64,000 bases of DNA from HKCCE3408 sp038530555 (GTDB lineage: Bacteria; Pseudomonadota; Alphaproteobacteria; Rhodobacterales; Rhodobacteraceae): the NCBI GenBank assembly GCA_038530555.1, contig JBCBCN010000002.1:287964-351963 (forward strand). Reading direction: 5' to 3'. The notes below the pieces were generated by a model that saw nothing but the letters and a program-made list of their open reading frames with translations, made no database searches and was not told where the DNA came from. Shown in pieces: positions 17,312-26,605 of the stretch; within the stretch, counting starts at the first letter, position 1; the number at the start of each line of letters is the position of its first letter. The position numbers were made by a program, and so were the translations under genes.

Positions 17312-17926
17312 CTAGTGGCTGAAAATATCCGTGTCTGGCCAACCTGCCAGGTCGAGTTTGGCGCGCATCGGCAAAAATTCGAAACAAGCCTGAGCTATCT
17401 CGAGCCGGTCTTCTCGCGCCAGCCGCGTGTCTAATTCTTCGCGAAGGCGATGGAGGTAGAGCACATCGGAGGCGGCATAGTTCATTTGAGCTTCGCTCAG
17501 CGTTTCAGCACCCCAATCGGAGCTTTGCTGTTGCTTTGAAATGTCGATCTCGAGCAATTCTTGCACAAGATTTTTCAGGCCGTGCCGGTCAGTATAGGTG
17601 CGCACAAGCTTCGAGGCGATCTTGGTGCAATAGACCGGCGCCGCCAGCGCCTCGAAGGCGTGGTACATCACAGCTATGTCAAAGCGCCCATAATGGAAAA
17701 GCTTCAAAGTGTCGGGGTCCTCGAGAAGACGCGCGAGGTTGGGCGCTGCGCGTTGGCCTTTCTCGATCTGCACCAGGTGCGTGTCACCGCTGCCGTCCGA
17801 CATCTGCACCAAGCAAAGACGATCGCGGTGTGGGATGAGACCCATAGTTTCGCAATCGATGGCAACCACCGGCCCAAGCTTCAGGCCATCAGGAAGATCG
17901 GTCTTGTGCAGGGTAGTTTGGCTCAT
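17312..17926 (-). CDS. rnd: RNase D-like 3'-5' exonuclease (short form, no HRDC)
   Basis: DEDDy-type exonuclease that trims structured RNA 3' ends. In 204 residues it has only the catalytic domain: VAIDCETMGL supplies the first Asp and Glu, FHYGRFDIAVMYHA the second Asp, and YAASDVLYLHRL the final Tyr and Asp. The C-terminal HRDC domains of E. coli RNase D are absent, as is common for alphaproteobacterial short forms. It precedes lptC on the same strand and lies just after tRNA-Leu on the minus strand, so co-transcription with the tRNA is possible. Confidence 0.88.
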   Translation of the reverse strand: MSQTTLHKTDLPDGLKLGPVVAIDCETMGLIPHRDRLCLVQMSDGSGDTHLVQIEKGQRAAPNLARLLEDPDTLKLFHYGRFDIAVMYHAFEALAAPVYCTKIASKLVRTYTDRHGLKNLVQELLEIDISKQQQSSDWGAETLSEAQMNYAASDVLYLHRLREELDTRLAREDRLEIAQACFEFLPMRAKLDLAGWPDTDIFSH

Positions 17927-18046
17927 GCAGTTCTCCGCGCCTTATCGCTAGGGCGGTATAGAGTCTTGCTCAGCGCAATGCCAGATGGGTCGGCGCCTTG
18001 CTTGGTAAAGCTGCAGTTGCCCGCCTCGTATCATTGTTGGAAAGTC

Positions 18047-18133
<87 letters not shown>

Positions 18134-18188
18134 CGGTGCCGTGCGCTGGGCTGGTAGCTTGGGCCTAGAGCAGTGTCAACGCAGAATA

Positions 18189-18207
18189 CGAGCGGGTATC
18201 TCGCTCG
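18189..18207 (-). terminator. Possible terminator hairpin after tamB
   Basis: CGAGCG and CGCTCG pair around a 7-base loop a few bases past the tamB stop codon. The T-content after the stem on the minus strand is low, so termination strength is doubtful. Its position between tamB and the tRNA gene is the main support. Confidence 0.35.
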
Positions 18208-18210
18208 GCC

Positions 18211-21200
18211 TTAGTAGTCCTGCTCGAAGTAAATCCCCAGCGAGCTTTCCCCGCCGGCCGAGACACCGCCACGCGCGGTGAATGACGGCGTTAGATCGAT
18301 GTTGAGTGTTACGCCGGTATCTTCGTTGTCGATGATGATATCTGTGTAGACGTTGTCGGAAAGGTACCGCCCGGCGCGCAGCGCGGCATTGCCTTCCTCG
18401 TCGCTTTGGATGTCGAGGTTGTCGAGGCCAAGACCTTCCCTCAGCCGCGTGAAAACGCCTGATCCACCCCCCGCGAGGCCTGCCACCGCATCGGCTAACT
18501 GCAGGGCCTGGACCGGCGATAGGCTTTGAACCGAGCGGCCGAAGAACAATTGGGCGAGGACCTCGTCCTCGGGGAGCTCGGGATTGGAGATAAAGCTGAT
18601 TTCGGGCGCACTGGCGAGGCCGAGAATTCCAATGAAAATCTGGTAGTCCGTGGTCTGCGTTTGCGCCAAAAAGTCGATAAAGGGATCGTTGCCAACCAGG
18701 GTTGTCCGGCCGCGCACAAGTTCGAGCCGCTGCCCTAGGATCGAGAGGCGGCCTCGGATCAGATCAAATTGACCGGCCGGGATTGGATTTGCCGTGGTGC
18801 CTGTCACCCGCAACTGCCCGCCAAGCTCCGCGTCTAATCCGCGACCGCGAATAAAGATACGACCCGGCGCAGTGACGCCAATATTGAGACCGAGTGATGA
18901 ATTACCTCCCGAGCCACTCGCATCGCTTATAAGCCCTGCGAAGCGCCGTGTCTGCCGGGCCCCCACGCTCTCACCGACATGGGTGATTTCCGGGATTGCG
19001 CCAGAGCTTCCCAAGCCGCTTTCCGGGACGCGCACTTCCACATCGCCCAGCAACACGTCCCCCGACAGTTGGGATTGCCCTGCAAGCGATCCCACAAGAT
19101 CGAGGGTCGCACGGGCAATCACCGCTTCGTAGAGCGTCGGATCCACCAGTCGGGCATTGCCCAGGGTGACCGAGATATTCGCAGGCAGCCCAGCCTGTGC
19201 CAGGCCGATCTGCCCTGTAACGCCCAGCTGACCGCCGGTGCTCAAATTGGCATTGGCGTTCAGACCAACGCGGCCAGCGGACAGATCTGCCGTGAGCGAC
19301 AAACTTTCCAGCGCAGCATTGAAAGACGGCGCAGCAAGTCGCGCGCCCGCGGTCGTGATACGCCCTGAGAGCGCATCCAGCCCGGGCGCGCCCCGCAGAG
19401 TGAGATCGGCATTGAGCGCTCCGTTCAAGCTTCGCGGCGCGATAAACTGGTTCGCAAGCGCGAGCGGCGCTTGCACATCAATGTCGAGGTTTGTGTTGGC
19501 CGGCTCGCCATAGGCGCCCGCCACGCGCGCGTTCAATCCGCCTGGACCGTCGGCAGTTGCTTCGATCTGCCATGGCTCAGCGCCGCTCCGCATGACATCG
19601 GCACTGGCAGAAACCGGCCCGCTCAGCGCGGACGTAAAGATCGCCGCGTTGCTCAGCCGCAGATCGGCGGACAGCTCACTCGCCTCCTGGCCGTAGACCC
19701 CGCTTGCCGAAAGGTCGAGGGCTTGACCGTCAACTTCCAGCTCCGTGACGGTGATCCGCGTGTCGTTGAGGCGAATTTCAGTCGTAATGTCCGTAGTGCC
19801 GGCCAAAAGTGCATTGGGGATTGCTGGCACTGCGCGGACATCCTGAAGCGTGCCATCGAGGGTCAGGCCCAGATCAGCGGGATAAGACCCGGTCGCCTGC
19901 AATTGGATCGCAGCGCTGCCGCCCAATTGCATATCCGCGAGATCAGAGGCGCGGGAGAGGTCGGGAAGGTCCAGGTCGACTTGTCCATCCAAGGCGACCG
20001 CACCCTCAGACAGCGGACGCGCAGAAACGGCGCCTGCCAGCGTGCCATAGGCTGTTTCAACGCGCAGATCCGGCAAGACGTAAGCTGCATCCTCGCCATC
20101 CCGTGTGACCTGACCGGCAATGGATATCGGGCCATCGGCTCGTGGATCGAGCAAGCTAAGATCGCGCAGTTCGGCGCGTACATTCAGATCCGCTTGGCTT
20201 GTAGAGAAAAGCCCATTGGCTTGAGCTTGGATCTCATCACCTTCCAGGACCAGGTCCCGCAGGGTAAAGCCGCCAGTGTCGCGAGATAGGCCACCGGTGA
20301 GGCGTGTCTGACCCGCCAATAGACCCGCTGGAATTTGCGGCGCCGACAGGTCGCTTCCAGTCACGGCCAGTGTGAGGTCGAAAGCTTGGGACAAAAGCTC
20401 GGCATCGAAGTCAAGATCCGCTTCGAGACCTCCTCCAAGCGCGGTTCCGGCAAGATCACTGAAGATCGAGAGCTCTTCGGCCTCAAGCATCGCCGTGCCC
20501 GTCAAGTCAAGCCGGTTATCGCCCGGAGTCACCGTCACATCGCCCGTCAGCGCAGCAGTTTCCGAGCGGAGCTGGAGGTTCTCCACTTGCACCCGGTCGC
20601 CAGCCCTCCAATCAAGCACACTTGCGATGGTCAGACGCTCACCCAGGGCCTGGGCGATATCGGGATCCTCATGATTGAGCCCGTTGGCCTGTACCACGAT
20701 CGGGCCACGGTAGCCCTGGATTTGGCCGCTGTCGCTGTTCAAACGCCCATCTATGCCAAGCAGGACCGAACGTGCGGACACGCCACCAGAGGCCAGATCG
20801 AAAAGCTCACCCCGCCCACGAACAGCATCGCTTTGTGCCCGGTCATAATCGAGGGAAAACCGCGCGCTGTTTATCGTGGCGTCGCCGCCGGGCAATGCCA
20901 GGGCACCGCCCGTTTGCGCGTTCAATTCGCCGATCAGCGAAAAGGCGACAGGCTGATTTGTGGGGTCCAGATTAAGATCGCCGTCAAGCGAAAGTGCGCC
21001 GGAGCGCAGCGATAACTCGGTCAGGCTGAGCGCCCCATCCGGCGCGCGCGTGGCTTGCGCGCGGAGATCGGTATTGTCGCCGATGAAGCTGACGGCATCG
21101 CCGGTGAGGAGCGGTGTGAGATCGCCGCTGAGAGCCAGATCAAAGCTCTGCGTGGTATCCTCAGTGGTTGTCGTCATGACCTGGCCGGTGAGGCGCTGCG

Positions 21201-21942
21201 CACCGTCGGTTTCCAGTGAAAACTCAGCGGTATATTCGGATAGCGGCCCTGCACCGGTCAGTCCTACGCCCATGCTCGGATCGCCCGGTACGCCCAAGGC
21301 TTGGCTGACCAATCCACCCGGTCCTTCGAAGACGCGCAGATTTACATCGGCCTCGCGGGTCGAGGCGTCAAATGCCGCTTGGAGCTGCACTTCGCCCTCG
21401 GTTGCGTCGCGCCGCACCAGGCTCAGGTCGATATCGGCTGAGCCGCTGATCAAGGAAATCGCCGCTGAAAACTCGGCCGTAATAACCTCGCCAAGGACGC
21501 TTTCAGCGATGTCGATCTGGGAGATCTCCGCCAGGTCGATCTCAATCGAGACGGGAAGATCGGGGAGCGAAAAAGGCTCGGTCTCAGGGCTCTCTGCGGC
21601 CGGCTCGAGAATTGGCAGACGGTCTAAAATTACCCGCTCAGCGGTCAGCGCGGTGACATCCACCGCGCCCCGCAAAATGGCAGAGCGGTTCCAGTCCAAG
21701 ACGACCGTCTCAATAGTTAGCCAAACGCCTTCCTGATCTGAGATGGTCAATGCATCGAGTTCGGCGCTAGAACTCAACGCCCCGCGAAAACCCTGCAAGT
21801 CAAACTGCAGGCCCCCATCGCTGGAAAGGGTATCTTCGAGGAATCGAACCAGGCGCCCTTCGTCGTCGTCCGCCTCTTGTGAAAGAACGGGCGTCGCGCA
21901 TAACGGCAGGACGAGTGCGGTCATAAGCGTGAGATATCTCAA
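18211..21942 (-). CDS. tamB: Translocation and assembly module subunit TamB
   Basis: Large periplasm-spanning protein of the AsmA-like/TamB family that works with TamA in outer-membrane protein insertion and phospholipid transport. The 1243-residue product has an N-terminal signal/anchor (MRYLTLMTALVLPLCATPVL), a long series of beta-repeat segments, and the conserved C-terminal TamB (DUF490) domain with PIPAGQFDLIRGRLSILGQR and DPFIDFLAQTQTTDYQIFIG. The start is TTG at 21942, overlapping the tamA TGA; an ATG six codons later would lose the only basic residue of the signal. Order tamA-tamB with overlap is the usual operon. Confidence 0.95.
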   Translation of the reverse strand: MRYLTLMTALVLPLCATPVLSQEADDDEGRLVRFLEDTLSSDGGLQFDLQGFRGALSSSAELDALTISDQEGVWLTIETVVLDWNRSAILRGAVDVTALTAERVILDRLPILEPAAESPETEPFSLPDLPVSIEIDLAEISQIDIAESVLGEVITAEFSAAISLISGSADIDLSLVRRDATEGEVQLQAAFDASTREADVNLRVFEGPGGLVSQALGVPGDPSMGVGLTGAGPLSEYTAEFSLETDGAQRLTGQVMTTTTEDTTQSFDLALSGDLTPLLTGDAVSFIGDNTDLRAQATRAPDGALSLTELSLRSGALSLDGDLNLDPTNQPVAFSLIGELNAQTGGALALPGGDATINSARFSLDYDRAQSDAVRGRGELFDLASGGVSARSVLLGIDGRLNSDSGQIQGYRGPIVVQANGLNHEDPDIAQALGERLTIASVLDWRAGDRVQVENLQLRSETAALTGDVTVTPGDNRLDLTGTAMLEAEELSIFSDLAGTALGGGLEADLDFDAELLSQAFDLTLAVTGSDLSAPQIPAGLLAGQTRLTGGLSRDTGGFTLRDLVLEGDEIQAQANGLFSTSQADLNVRAELRDLSLLDPRADGPISIAGQVTRDGEDAAYVLPDLRVETAYGTLAGAVSARPLSEGAVALDGQVDLDLPDLSRASDLADMQLGGSAAIQLQATGSYPADLGLTLDGTLQDVRAVPAIPNALLAGTTDITTEIRLNDTRITVTELEVDGQALDLSASGVYGQEASELSADLRLSNAAIFTSALSGPVSASADVMRSGAEPWQIEATADGPGGLNARVAGAYGEPANTNLDIDVQAPLALANQFIAPRSLNGALNADLTLRGAPGLDALSGRITTAGARLAAPSFNAALESLSLTADLSAGRVGLNANANLSTGGQLGVTGQIGLAQAGLPANISVTLGNARLVDPTLYEAVIARATLDLVGSLAGQSQLSGDVLLGDVEVRVPESGLGSSGAIPEITHVGESVGARQTRRFAGLISDASGSGGNSSLGLNIGVTAPGRIFIRGRGLDAELGGQLRVTGTTANPIPAGQFDLIRGRLSILGQRLELVRGRTTLVGNDPFIDFLAQTQTTDYQIFIGILGLASAPEISFISNPELPEDEVLAQLFFGRSVQSLSPVQALQLADAVAGLAGGGSGVFTRLREGLGLDNLDIQSDEEGNAALRAGRYLSDNVYTDIIIDNEDTGVTLNIDLTPSFTARGGVSAGGESSLGIYFEQDY

Positions 21943-23717
21943 AACGATTGACCAATCCCGATATAGAGGTAGACGTCTTCGCTAGCACCTGGGCCGTCCA
22001 CGGGCGTGGCTACATCTAGTCGGATCGCCCCGAACGGTGTGTTGTAGCGCAAGCCCAACCCCGCGCCGGAATGCCAGGTGCCGCTGTCATCGAAAAGGGC
22101 TTCTTGAGAGATGTAGCCTGCATCATAGAAGGCGACAGCGCCGATTGTCTCCGTGACGGCCTGCCTAAGCTCAGCTGAAAGGCCGATGAAACCGCGCCCG
22201 CCTGCATCCGTTCCCAGTTGCGTGGCGCCAAGTGAGCGGAAATCCTGGCCCCGTACGGTGCCGCCTCCGCCCGAGAAAAACAGGAAGTCGGGAGGGAGAT
22301 CCCGCACGTCGCCGCCAAAGACCGAGCCAAGCTGGAGCCGCGCGGCAAGGCGCGTTCCGTCATCGGCGCCAAAGCTAGTATAGGCGCGGCCATCGAACTC
22401 GAGCCGGACGCCGGTCTCGGCGGAACTGGTCGCGTAAAACGGCGTCAGATCAAGGTCTGCGAAAAGCCCGCCGGTGGCGTCCAGAGGATCGTCGCGCCCG
22501 TCCCAAGTCACGCCGAGGGGTAGGGTCAAAAGCGTCACATCGCGGTCGCCGAAACCGTCGCTGACCTGGGAATAACGCAGGCCCAGGCGGGCTTCTGCGC
22601 TCAAGCGGTCGGTGATCTGTTGTTCGACCCCAGCGCTGATCTCAAAGACGCTTTCTTCGAAGGTCTCCTCGTCCTGGTAAGCGAGGGTCGCCGTTGCACG
22701 GAAGGTCGTGTCAGGTGTCGCAGATGCGGGCCGCGAGAAATTCGCCGACAGCTCATAGTCCGGCGCGCTGTCTTGCTGTCCGATGCCGCTGATCTCGGCG
22801 TCAAAGCGCAACCGGTCTCCATTGCCGCTCAGATTGCGATGCAGCCAAAACGCCGTAAGACGGCCCCCATCGGTTGTCGACACCTCGGCGCCAAAACCGA
22901 TCCGGCGCAAGGGCGCCTCGACGACAGCGGCGTCGATGTCGATGGTACCGTCCGGGTTCGGTTCGGCCTCGGTCAGTGCTACCGAAGAAAACACACCGCT
23001 GCGCCGAAGACGGTTGGCCGCGCGGTTGAGCTCGTCCGGGCTGAAGACCTCACCGCGCGGCAATCCGGCGATTTCTTGAAACCGGCTTGCAGAGAGGCGA
23101 TCCAAGCCGGTTGGCCTCAATGCACCAAAGTCGAGTTGCGGCCCGGGAGCGATGCGGATCGTGGCGTTCAGGCGTGCTTCGCGATTCAATGCCTGCAAGC
23201 TTTGTCGTTCGATCCCGGCTGTTGCATGACCAGCGTCGCGCCACGCATCGATTGCGCGCTGAGCTGAGTCGCGCAAAACGGGGACGGTTGCGGGCGCCCC
23301 GGTTTGAAAATCCTTGATGGGTGTGTCGCCTGCAGCAAGCGGTCCGATCTCCGCTCGACCGAATTGAAACACCGGCCCTGGATCAACGCGAATGGCAAGG
23401 TCACTCACATCGGCGGGCGCGGCAAAGGGCGAAAGGCCCCCCGCCTCACGTCCGTTCACGCGAATGGACACCTCGGCCGCGAAGTAACCTCGGTCGTAGA
23501 GTGCGCCGATGATCCGGGCATAATCGGCCCGGGCCGCGGCTACGGTGTCTTGTCGGCTGCGCGGCTCATCGGTCTCGCGAAACAAAAGCGAGGCCGCTTC
23601 GATGGCGTCACGCAGGTCCTCGTCTGCTCCGACGACATCCAAACGCGGCTGCGCCGATGCACTTGTCACGACACAGCACAGAAGGAAAACCAACAGATGG
23701 CGAAAAACGGCAGGCAT
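21939..23717 (-). CDS. tamA: Translocation and assembly module subunit TamA (Omp85 family)
   Basis: Outer-membrane beta-barrel of the BamA superfamily. The 592-residue form has a signal peptide (MPAVFRHLLVFLLCCVVTSA), periplasmic POTRA-like domains to about residue 260 (for example DLAIRVDPGPVFQFGRAEIG), and a 16-strand barrel ending in an aromatic residue (YLYIGIGQSF), as required for outer-membrane insertion. The barrel contains GGGTVRGQDFRSLGATQLG, the loop of the Omp85 group. The ATG at 23717 is chosen because the longer in-frame extension to 23801 would put 28 residues ahead of the signal peptide. It overlaps tamB. Confidence 0.94.
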   Translation of the reverse strand: MPAVFRHLLVFLLCCVVTSASAQPRLDVVGADEDLRDAIEAASLLFRETDEPRSRQDTVAAARADYARIIGALYDRGYFAAEVSIRVNGREAGGLSPFAAPADVSDLAIRVDPGPVFQFGRAEIGPLAAGDTPIKDFQTGAPATVPVLRDSAQRAIDAWRDAGHATAGIERQSLQALNREARLNATIRIAPGPQLDFGALRPTGLDRLSASRFQEIAGLPRGEVFSPDELNRAANRLRRSGVFSSVALTEAEPNPDGTIDIDAAVVEAPLRRIGFGAEVSTTDGGRLTAFWLHRNLSGNGDRLRFDAEISGIGQQDSAPDYELSANFSRPASATPDTTFRATATLAYQDEETFEESVFEISAGVEQQITDRLSAEARLGLRYSQVSDGFGDRDVTLLTLPLGVTWDGRDDPLDATGGLFADLDLTPFYATSSAETGVRLEFDGRAYTSFGADDGTRLAARLQLGSVFGGDVRDLPPDFLFFSGGGGTVRGQDFRSLGATQLGTDAGGRGFIGLSAELRQAVTETIGAVAFYDAGYISQEALFDDSGTWHSGAGLGLRYNTPFGAIRLDVATPVDGPGASEDVYLYIGIGQSF

Positions 23718-23800
23718 ACGATTCCAATGGCAGCCACTGAGACCTAGCGCGCGGCGCAGGCAGTGGCTAGGGGAACGCCCACCGATCGTGTTCAGTTCCA

Positions 23801-24604
23801 CTAGGTATAGGCGATGCCCAAAAGGATGAGGCCGAGCGCGACGCGGTAAATCACGTAAGGCGTGAAGCTTACGCTTTTGAGAAGCCGCATCATCAGGCCA
23901 AGCGCAGCCAGCGCGGCGACAAAGGCGAAAGCTGCGGCAATCGCGCCGTCTCGCGCCGCTTGCAGATCTGCGGTGACCGCAACCTCGACGCTCAAAAACG
24001 CGCCTGAGGCGATTATGGTGGGGATCGACATCAACATAGCGAGACGCGCCGCGCTTTCTCGGTCATAGCCGAGCATGCGGCCCGCCGTGATCGTGATACC
24101 CGAGCGAGACGTACCGGGAATAAGGGCGATGGCCTGCCAAAGCCCCATGATCAGCGCGTGCCGCAGGCTCCAGTCTTTCGCGGCGCGATCGGTGCCACCT
24201 ATTTGGTCGGCCCAGTAAAGGACAACGCCGAAGACCAGCATGGTCCAGCCGATCACAGCCGTCGATCGCAGCGTGTCGTCCATGCCGCTGAGCGCGAGAA
24301 CGAGACCAAAGAGCATCACTGGCACTGTCGCGATCGCCAAACACAGGGCGAGAAAGGCGCCTTGAGTGTCGACCCGCCCGCGAAGCAAACGCAGCGTGCC
24401 GGCGAGCGCGATTTTCACATCGGCCCAAAAGTAGAGGACCACCGCACCAAGCGTTCCAACATGCACGGCGACATCGATCACCTGCCCCTGGTCCTCAAGA
24501 CCCGTGAGGTTCGGCAACAAGATGAGATGGCCCGATGAGGATACCGGCAGAAATTCCGTGATCCCCTGGATCATTGCGACAATGAAAATGTGTAGAAGGC
24601 TCAC
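23801..24604 (-). CDS. uppP: Undecaprenyl-diphosphatase UppP (BacA)
   Basis: Integral membrane phosphatase that recycles undecaprenyl diphosphate to the monophosphate carrier used for peptidoglycan and surface glycans; over-expression gives bacitracin resistance. Family motifs are clear: GITEFLPVSSSGHLILLP near the start (the E and S residues are catalytic), PGTSRSGITITAG in the middle, and about eight hydrophobic spans. I place the start at GTG 24604, with GAGG at about 9 bases upstream, giving 267 residues; a TTG at 24619 is the alternative. Its carrier-lipid role links it to the polysaccharide locus. Confidence 0.93.
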   Translation of the reverse strand: MSLLHIFIVAMIQGITEFLPVSSSGHLILLPNLTGLEDQGQVIDVAVHVGTLGAVVLYFWADVKIALAGTLRLLRGRVDTQGAFLALCLAIATVPVMLFGLVLALSGMDDTLRSTAVIGWTMLVFGVVLYWADQIGGTDRAAKDWSLRHALIMGLWQAIALIPGTSRSGITITAGRMLGYDRESAARLAMLMSIPTIIASGAFLSVEVAVTADLQAARDGAIAAAFAFVAALAALGLMMRLLKSVSFTPYVIYRVALGLILLGIAYT

Positions 24605-24742
24605 GCTTTGACGCCTCAAAGATCCGATTTTGACTGATCGGCGTTTATCATTTCGGGGCTTGGGAGCTAGGGATTTTCTTCGCAGGCATTCGGATCACGA
24701 GAAATCAAACACGGGAAATTATCCACTGATTCACCTCCGGCC

Positions 24743-24773
24743 TTGTGGTCCTGTGGGTCCGCTCGAATATATT
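24743..24773 (+). promoter_or_regulatory. Possible sigma-70 promoter for the exported protein at 24801
   Basis: A TTGTGG -35-like box (24743-24748) is followed after 17-19 bases by AATATA or TATATT (24766-24773). It lies 28 bases before the ATG at 24801 in a region where nothing else is coded. Confidence 0.35.
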
Positions 24774-24800
24774 GTCGCAGAGCGATGCGGGAGAAACGAA

Positions 24801-25598
24801 ATGTGGCACGGTCTCAAGTTGGTATCATCGGTTGGGGTTTTGGCGTCCGCTATGCTGGCCGGATCCTTGCTCCCAAGCCTCGCGCAATCCACCACGCAGT
24901 TCACCGTGCCTGCCGGATGTACAGCATTTCTTACGGTGCAGTCGCGCGGCTGCACCGTGGCGCATTACTGGAATTGCAGCGCCGATCCCGAGGGCACGTT
25001 TTGGCGCGTCGCCATCGATGAGGAGGGCCCCTATTACCTCAGCCACTCGGATGCGGAATACCGCTGGTTGCAGAATTACGAACTAACAAGCGGCGCCGAA
25101 GCCGTGCTGATCGAGCCCGAAGAAGACCCGGCAAGCATGACCGAATTGCTTGAGACCGGCTCGGACCGGATGGTCTTTTCGATGCAGCGGACCGAGGCGG
25201 GCGTGACGTTTCAGCGGGACTATGACGGCTCCGACAACCTCACAGGCGCTGAGATTGAGATCGATGGGCGGCGCCTTCTCCTGACGGAGTTCACCTATTC
25301 TTTCGAAACCGAGGCCGGCACCCTTATGGTAAATGGCAATCAATTCGTTGACCCGGAGCAGCGCCTGTTCTTCGGCGGGATCGAGACCGTGCAGATTGAT
25401 GATAATCCCCCGATTGAGGCCGATTACTCGCCCCGAGAGTTCATAGATCCGGGTGAGCCGGGCTTTTTGGGAACTCTCCCACTCTATGATTGCGGGGACA
25501 CGATGTCCGGACTGTCACTGCCCTTAGGCTCTCAACTGGTGCGGTTCGACCCGGCCCAATCGGAGATCGTTGGCCGGATAATCTCGGCCTCGCGGTAG
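24801..25598 (+). CDS. Exported protein of unknown function
   Basis: A 265-residue protein that I do not recognise. It begins with a signal peptide (MWHGLKLVSSVGVLASAMLA up to SLAQ, then STTQF) and the mature part contains several cysteines (AGCTAFLTVQSRGCTVAHYW, then NCSA; YDCGD), suggesting periplasmic disulfides. GGGAGAAAC precedes the ATG at 24801. The 3' end overlaps serB on the other strand by 67 bases. The mature chain is acidic with beta-rich texture. It is divergent from uppP. Confidence 0.72.
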   Translation: MWHGLKLVSSVGVLASAMLAGSLLPSLAQSTTQFTVPAGCTAFLTVQSRGCTVAHYWNCSADPEGTFWRVAIDEEGPYYLSHSDAEYRWLQNYELTSGAEAVLIEPEEDPASMTELLETGSDRMVFSMQRTEAGVTFQRDYDGSDNLTGAEIEIDGRRLLLTEFTYSFETEAGTLMVNGNQFVDPEQRLFFGGIETVQIDDNPPIEADYSPREFIDPGEPGFLGTLPLYDCGDTMSGLSLPLGSQLVRFDPAQSEIVGRIISASR

Positions 25599-26443
25599 CC
25601 TTGCAGATAGAGCAGGGCGGTGAGGTCCGCGTGATTGACAACGACATCTGCGGCTTTTCGGACCGCGGGCTTTGCATGCATCGCAACGCCGAGACCCGCC
25701 CCATGCAACATACCGATATCATTGGCGCCGTCGCCGACGGTTAAGGCTTCCTTGGCTCTGATCCCGAGTTTCGCGCAGAGCTCGTTCAAAGCCACCACTT
25801 TCGCATCGCGGCCCAAGATCGGCTCGTTGACCTCACCGGTGATTTGGTCGTTCGCGATCTGAAGGCTGTTTGCACGATATTCGTGAAAACCGAGGGTCGC
25901 CGCGACGCGTTCGGCGAATTGCGTAAATCCGCCGGAAACCAGCGCGGTATAGGCGCCCGCGGCGCGCATGGTAGCCACCAAAGCCGCGCCACCGGGTACG
26001 CGGGTGATTTGGTTTGCCAGAACCTCGTCTATGAGGCTTGCGGGTTGATCGCGCAGCAGGGCGACGCGAGCCGTCAACGCACCGGAGAAATCGATCTCAC
26101 CGCGCATCGCGCGCTCCGTGATCTCGACCACTTGCGCGCCGACACCGGCGGCGCGGGCAAGCTCATCGATGCATTCCTGCTCGATTAGGGTCGAGTCCAT
26201 GTCTGCGATAAGCAGTTTCTTGCGCCGGTCTCCATCGGGTTGCAGGGCGAAATCGACCTTTGCTTCGGCGAGCGCGGCCCGCAGATTTTCGGGTATGTCT
26301 ACCGCGCTGGGGAAGCGCAGCTCGATCACACGCCCTTCACTCAGCCAATTGCGATCCGTACTTGCGAGGACGAAAGCGATCTCCTCGATCAGGCCGCTGT
26401 CCAAACCGCCCTCGCGGCTGGCGATCATCGTGGCAATAAACAC
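25532..26443 (-). CDS. serB: Phosphoserine phosphatase SerB
   Basis: Last step of serine synthesis, phosphoserine to serine. The 303-residue product has an N-terminal regulatory region and a HAD phosphatase domain: nucleophile D81 and D83 in IADMDSTLIEQECIDELA, the second motif in TALVSGGFTQFAE, and GDGANDIGMLHGAGLGVAMHAKP near the end. Length is normal for the alphaproteobacterial form. The other serine genes, serC and serA, lie about 7 kb away at 33079-35886 and are not in this operon. Its last 67 bases are antisense to the end of the exported-protein gene. Confidence 0.95.
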   Translation of the reverse strand: MFIATMIASREGGLDSGLIEEIAFVLASTDRNWLSEGRVIELRFPSAVDIPENLRAALAEAKVDFALQPDGDRRKKLLIADMDSTLIEQECIDELARAAGVGAQVVEITERAMRGEIDFSGALTARVALLRDQPASLIDEVLANQITRVPGGAALVATMRAAGAYTALVSGGFTQFAERVAATLGFHEYRANSLQIANDQITGEVNEPILGRDAKVVALNELCAKLGIRAKEALTVGDGANDIGMLHGAGLGVAMHAKPAVRKAADVVVNHADLTALLYLQGYREAEIIRPTISDWAGSNRTS

Positions 26444-26605
26444 TTGTGTCGCGTCCTCTTTCAGGCGTCGTCCGGCGCGGTTATTGCCAAGTTCAGGCGG
26501 CTAAGGCCAGGGCCGCAGCACATCTTATCCATCGATTAGATTTTGCAAGCCGCACGCCCCGGCCTATGGTCGCCCCAAAGAGCAGCGTCCGCCAAAGGAG
26601 GCAGG

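Noticed and set aside
19471..21736. Two long frames (19471-20289 and 20960-21736) antisense to tamB
   Set aside because: Low-complexity Ser/Arg/Ala composition; no domain; TamB is well supported.
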